From assembly GCA_964634795.1 (NCBI GenBank), contig CAZWLL010000035.1, positions 1-21,500 on the forward strand: a stretch of DNA of 21,500 nucleotides. The letters are read 5' to 3'. The notes under the pieces were generated by a model, which was given only the letters and a program-made list of their open reading frames with translations, ran no database searches and was not told the origin of the DNA. Of this stretch, positions 21,439 to 21,500 are shown in pieces; within the stretch, counting starts at the first letter, position 1; every line of letters begins with the position of its first letter. Position numbers and translations under genes: made by a program. Origin of the DNA: UMGS1696 sp964634795. Lineage in GTDB: Bacteria > Bacillota > Clostridia > Oscillospirales > CAG-272.

Positions 21439-21500
21439 TTAAGCCTAAAGAACGGAACTTGCGCGTTTGCCGCAGGCAATTTTCAAAACTCTTTAGAGTT
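21439..21500. repeat. 149-bp structured direct repeat, unit 2 (cut by window end)
   Basis: The second copy begins TTAAGCCTAAAGAACGG and then matches unit 1 base for base (from 21447 on) through the second small hairpin until the window stops. More units may follow outside. Confidence 0.9.

Noticed and set aside
21290..21500. CRISPR array or N-terminal extension of the sialidase-like protein
   Set aside because: The 149-bp units are too long and have internal stems rather than unique spacers. The longer frame to 21386 lacks a ribosome site, whereas 21272 has GGAGG at good spacing.

Overview
The window looks like a scaffold from an uncultured, gut-type Clostridia (Bacillota), roughly Oscillospirales/Ruminococcaceae-like. 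The taxonomy is an inference. It rests on Gram-positive lipoproteins and an S-layer (SLH) wall protein, a B-type PyrK/PyrD dihydroorotate dehydrogenase, a lysine riboswitch, a solitary ECF S-component, a PduL-type phosphotransacylase, and carbohydrate genes suited to plant or host glycans. A run of exactly 100 Ns (15259-15358) marks a scaffold gap, so this is a draft or metagenome assembly. No tRNA, rRNA, CRISPR, phage or transposase gene was seen.

Layout. 1-1146: a repeat module and a uroporphyrinogen-decarboxylase-like protein (-), with a promoter inside a 9-bp inverted repeat. 1387-4206: a promoter, a lysine riboswitch with its terminator, and a three-gene polar amino-acid ABC importer (+) that can therefore be assigned to lysine. 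Its binding protein appears circularly permuted. 4309-7692: a chloramphenicol-phosphotransferase-like kinase, a GH172/DUF2961 protein and an orphan sugar-binding lipoprotein (+). The last two are driven by near-duplicate promoter/leader blocks. 7695-10360: the pyrK-pyrD operon (-), with a metallopeptidase as third gene and an attenuator leader that may encode a 10-aa U-rich peptide. 10397-14449: a GH38 alpha-mannosidase, ROK kinase and SIS isomerase operon (-), translationally coupled at both junctions. 14458-16405: an ECF S-component followed by a two-domain uridine-kinase-like protein (-), behind a promoter with a palindromic operator and a structured attenuator leader. The kinase gene is broken by the assembly gap next to a coding 27-bp tandem repeat. 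16444-17228: pduL (+). 17235-20030: a 931-aa SLH surface protein (-). 20196-21272: an intracellular sialidase-like beta-propeller (-). Its 5' side is occupied by a 149-bp structured direct repeat that runs off the window.

Most interesting observations: (1) the two halves of the lysine-transporter binding protein are in swapped order; (2) the 149-bp multi-hairpin repeat carries a module also found at the other end of the window; (3) the S-component/kinase leader may be an unrecognised cis-regulatory RNA; (4) the pyr leader looks like a UTP-sensing translation-coupled attenuator; (5) GH172 and the sugar-binding protein share a duplicated promoter block. All functional statements come from reading motifs and family resemblance. 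No database search was run.
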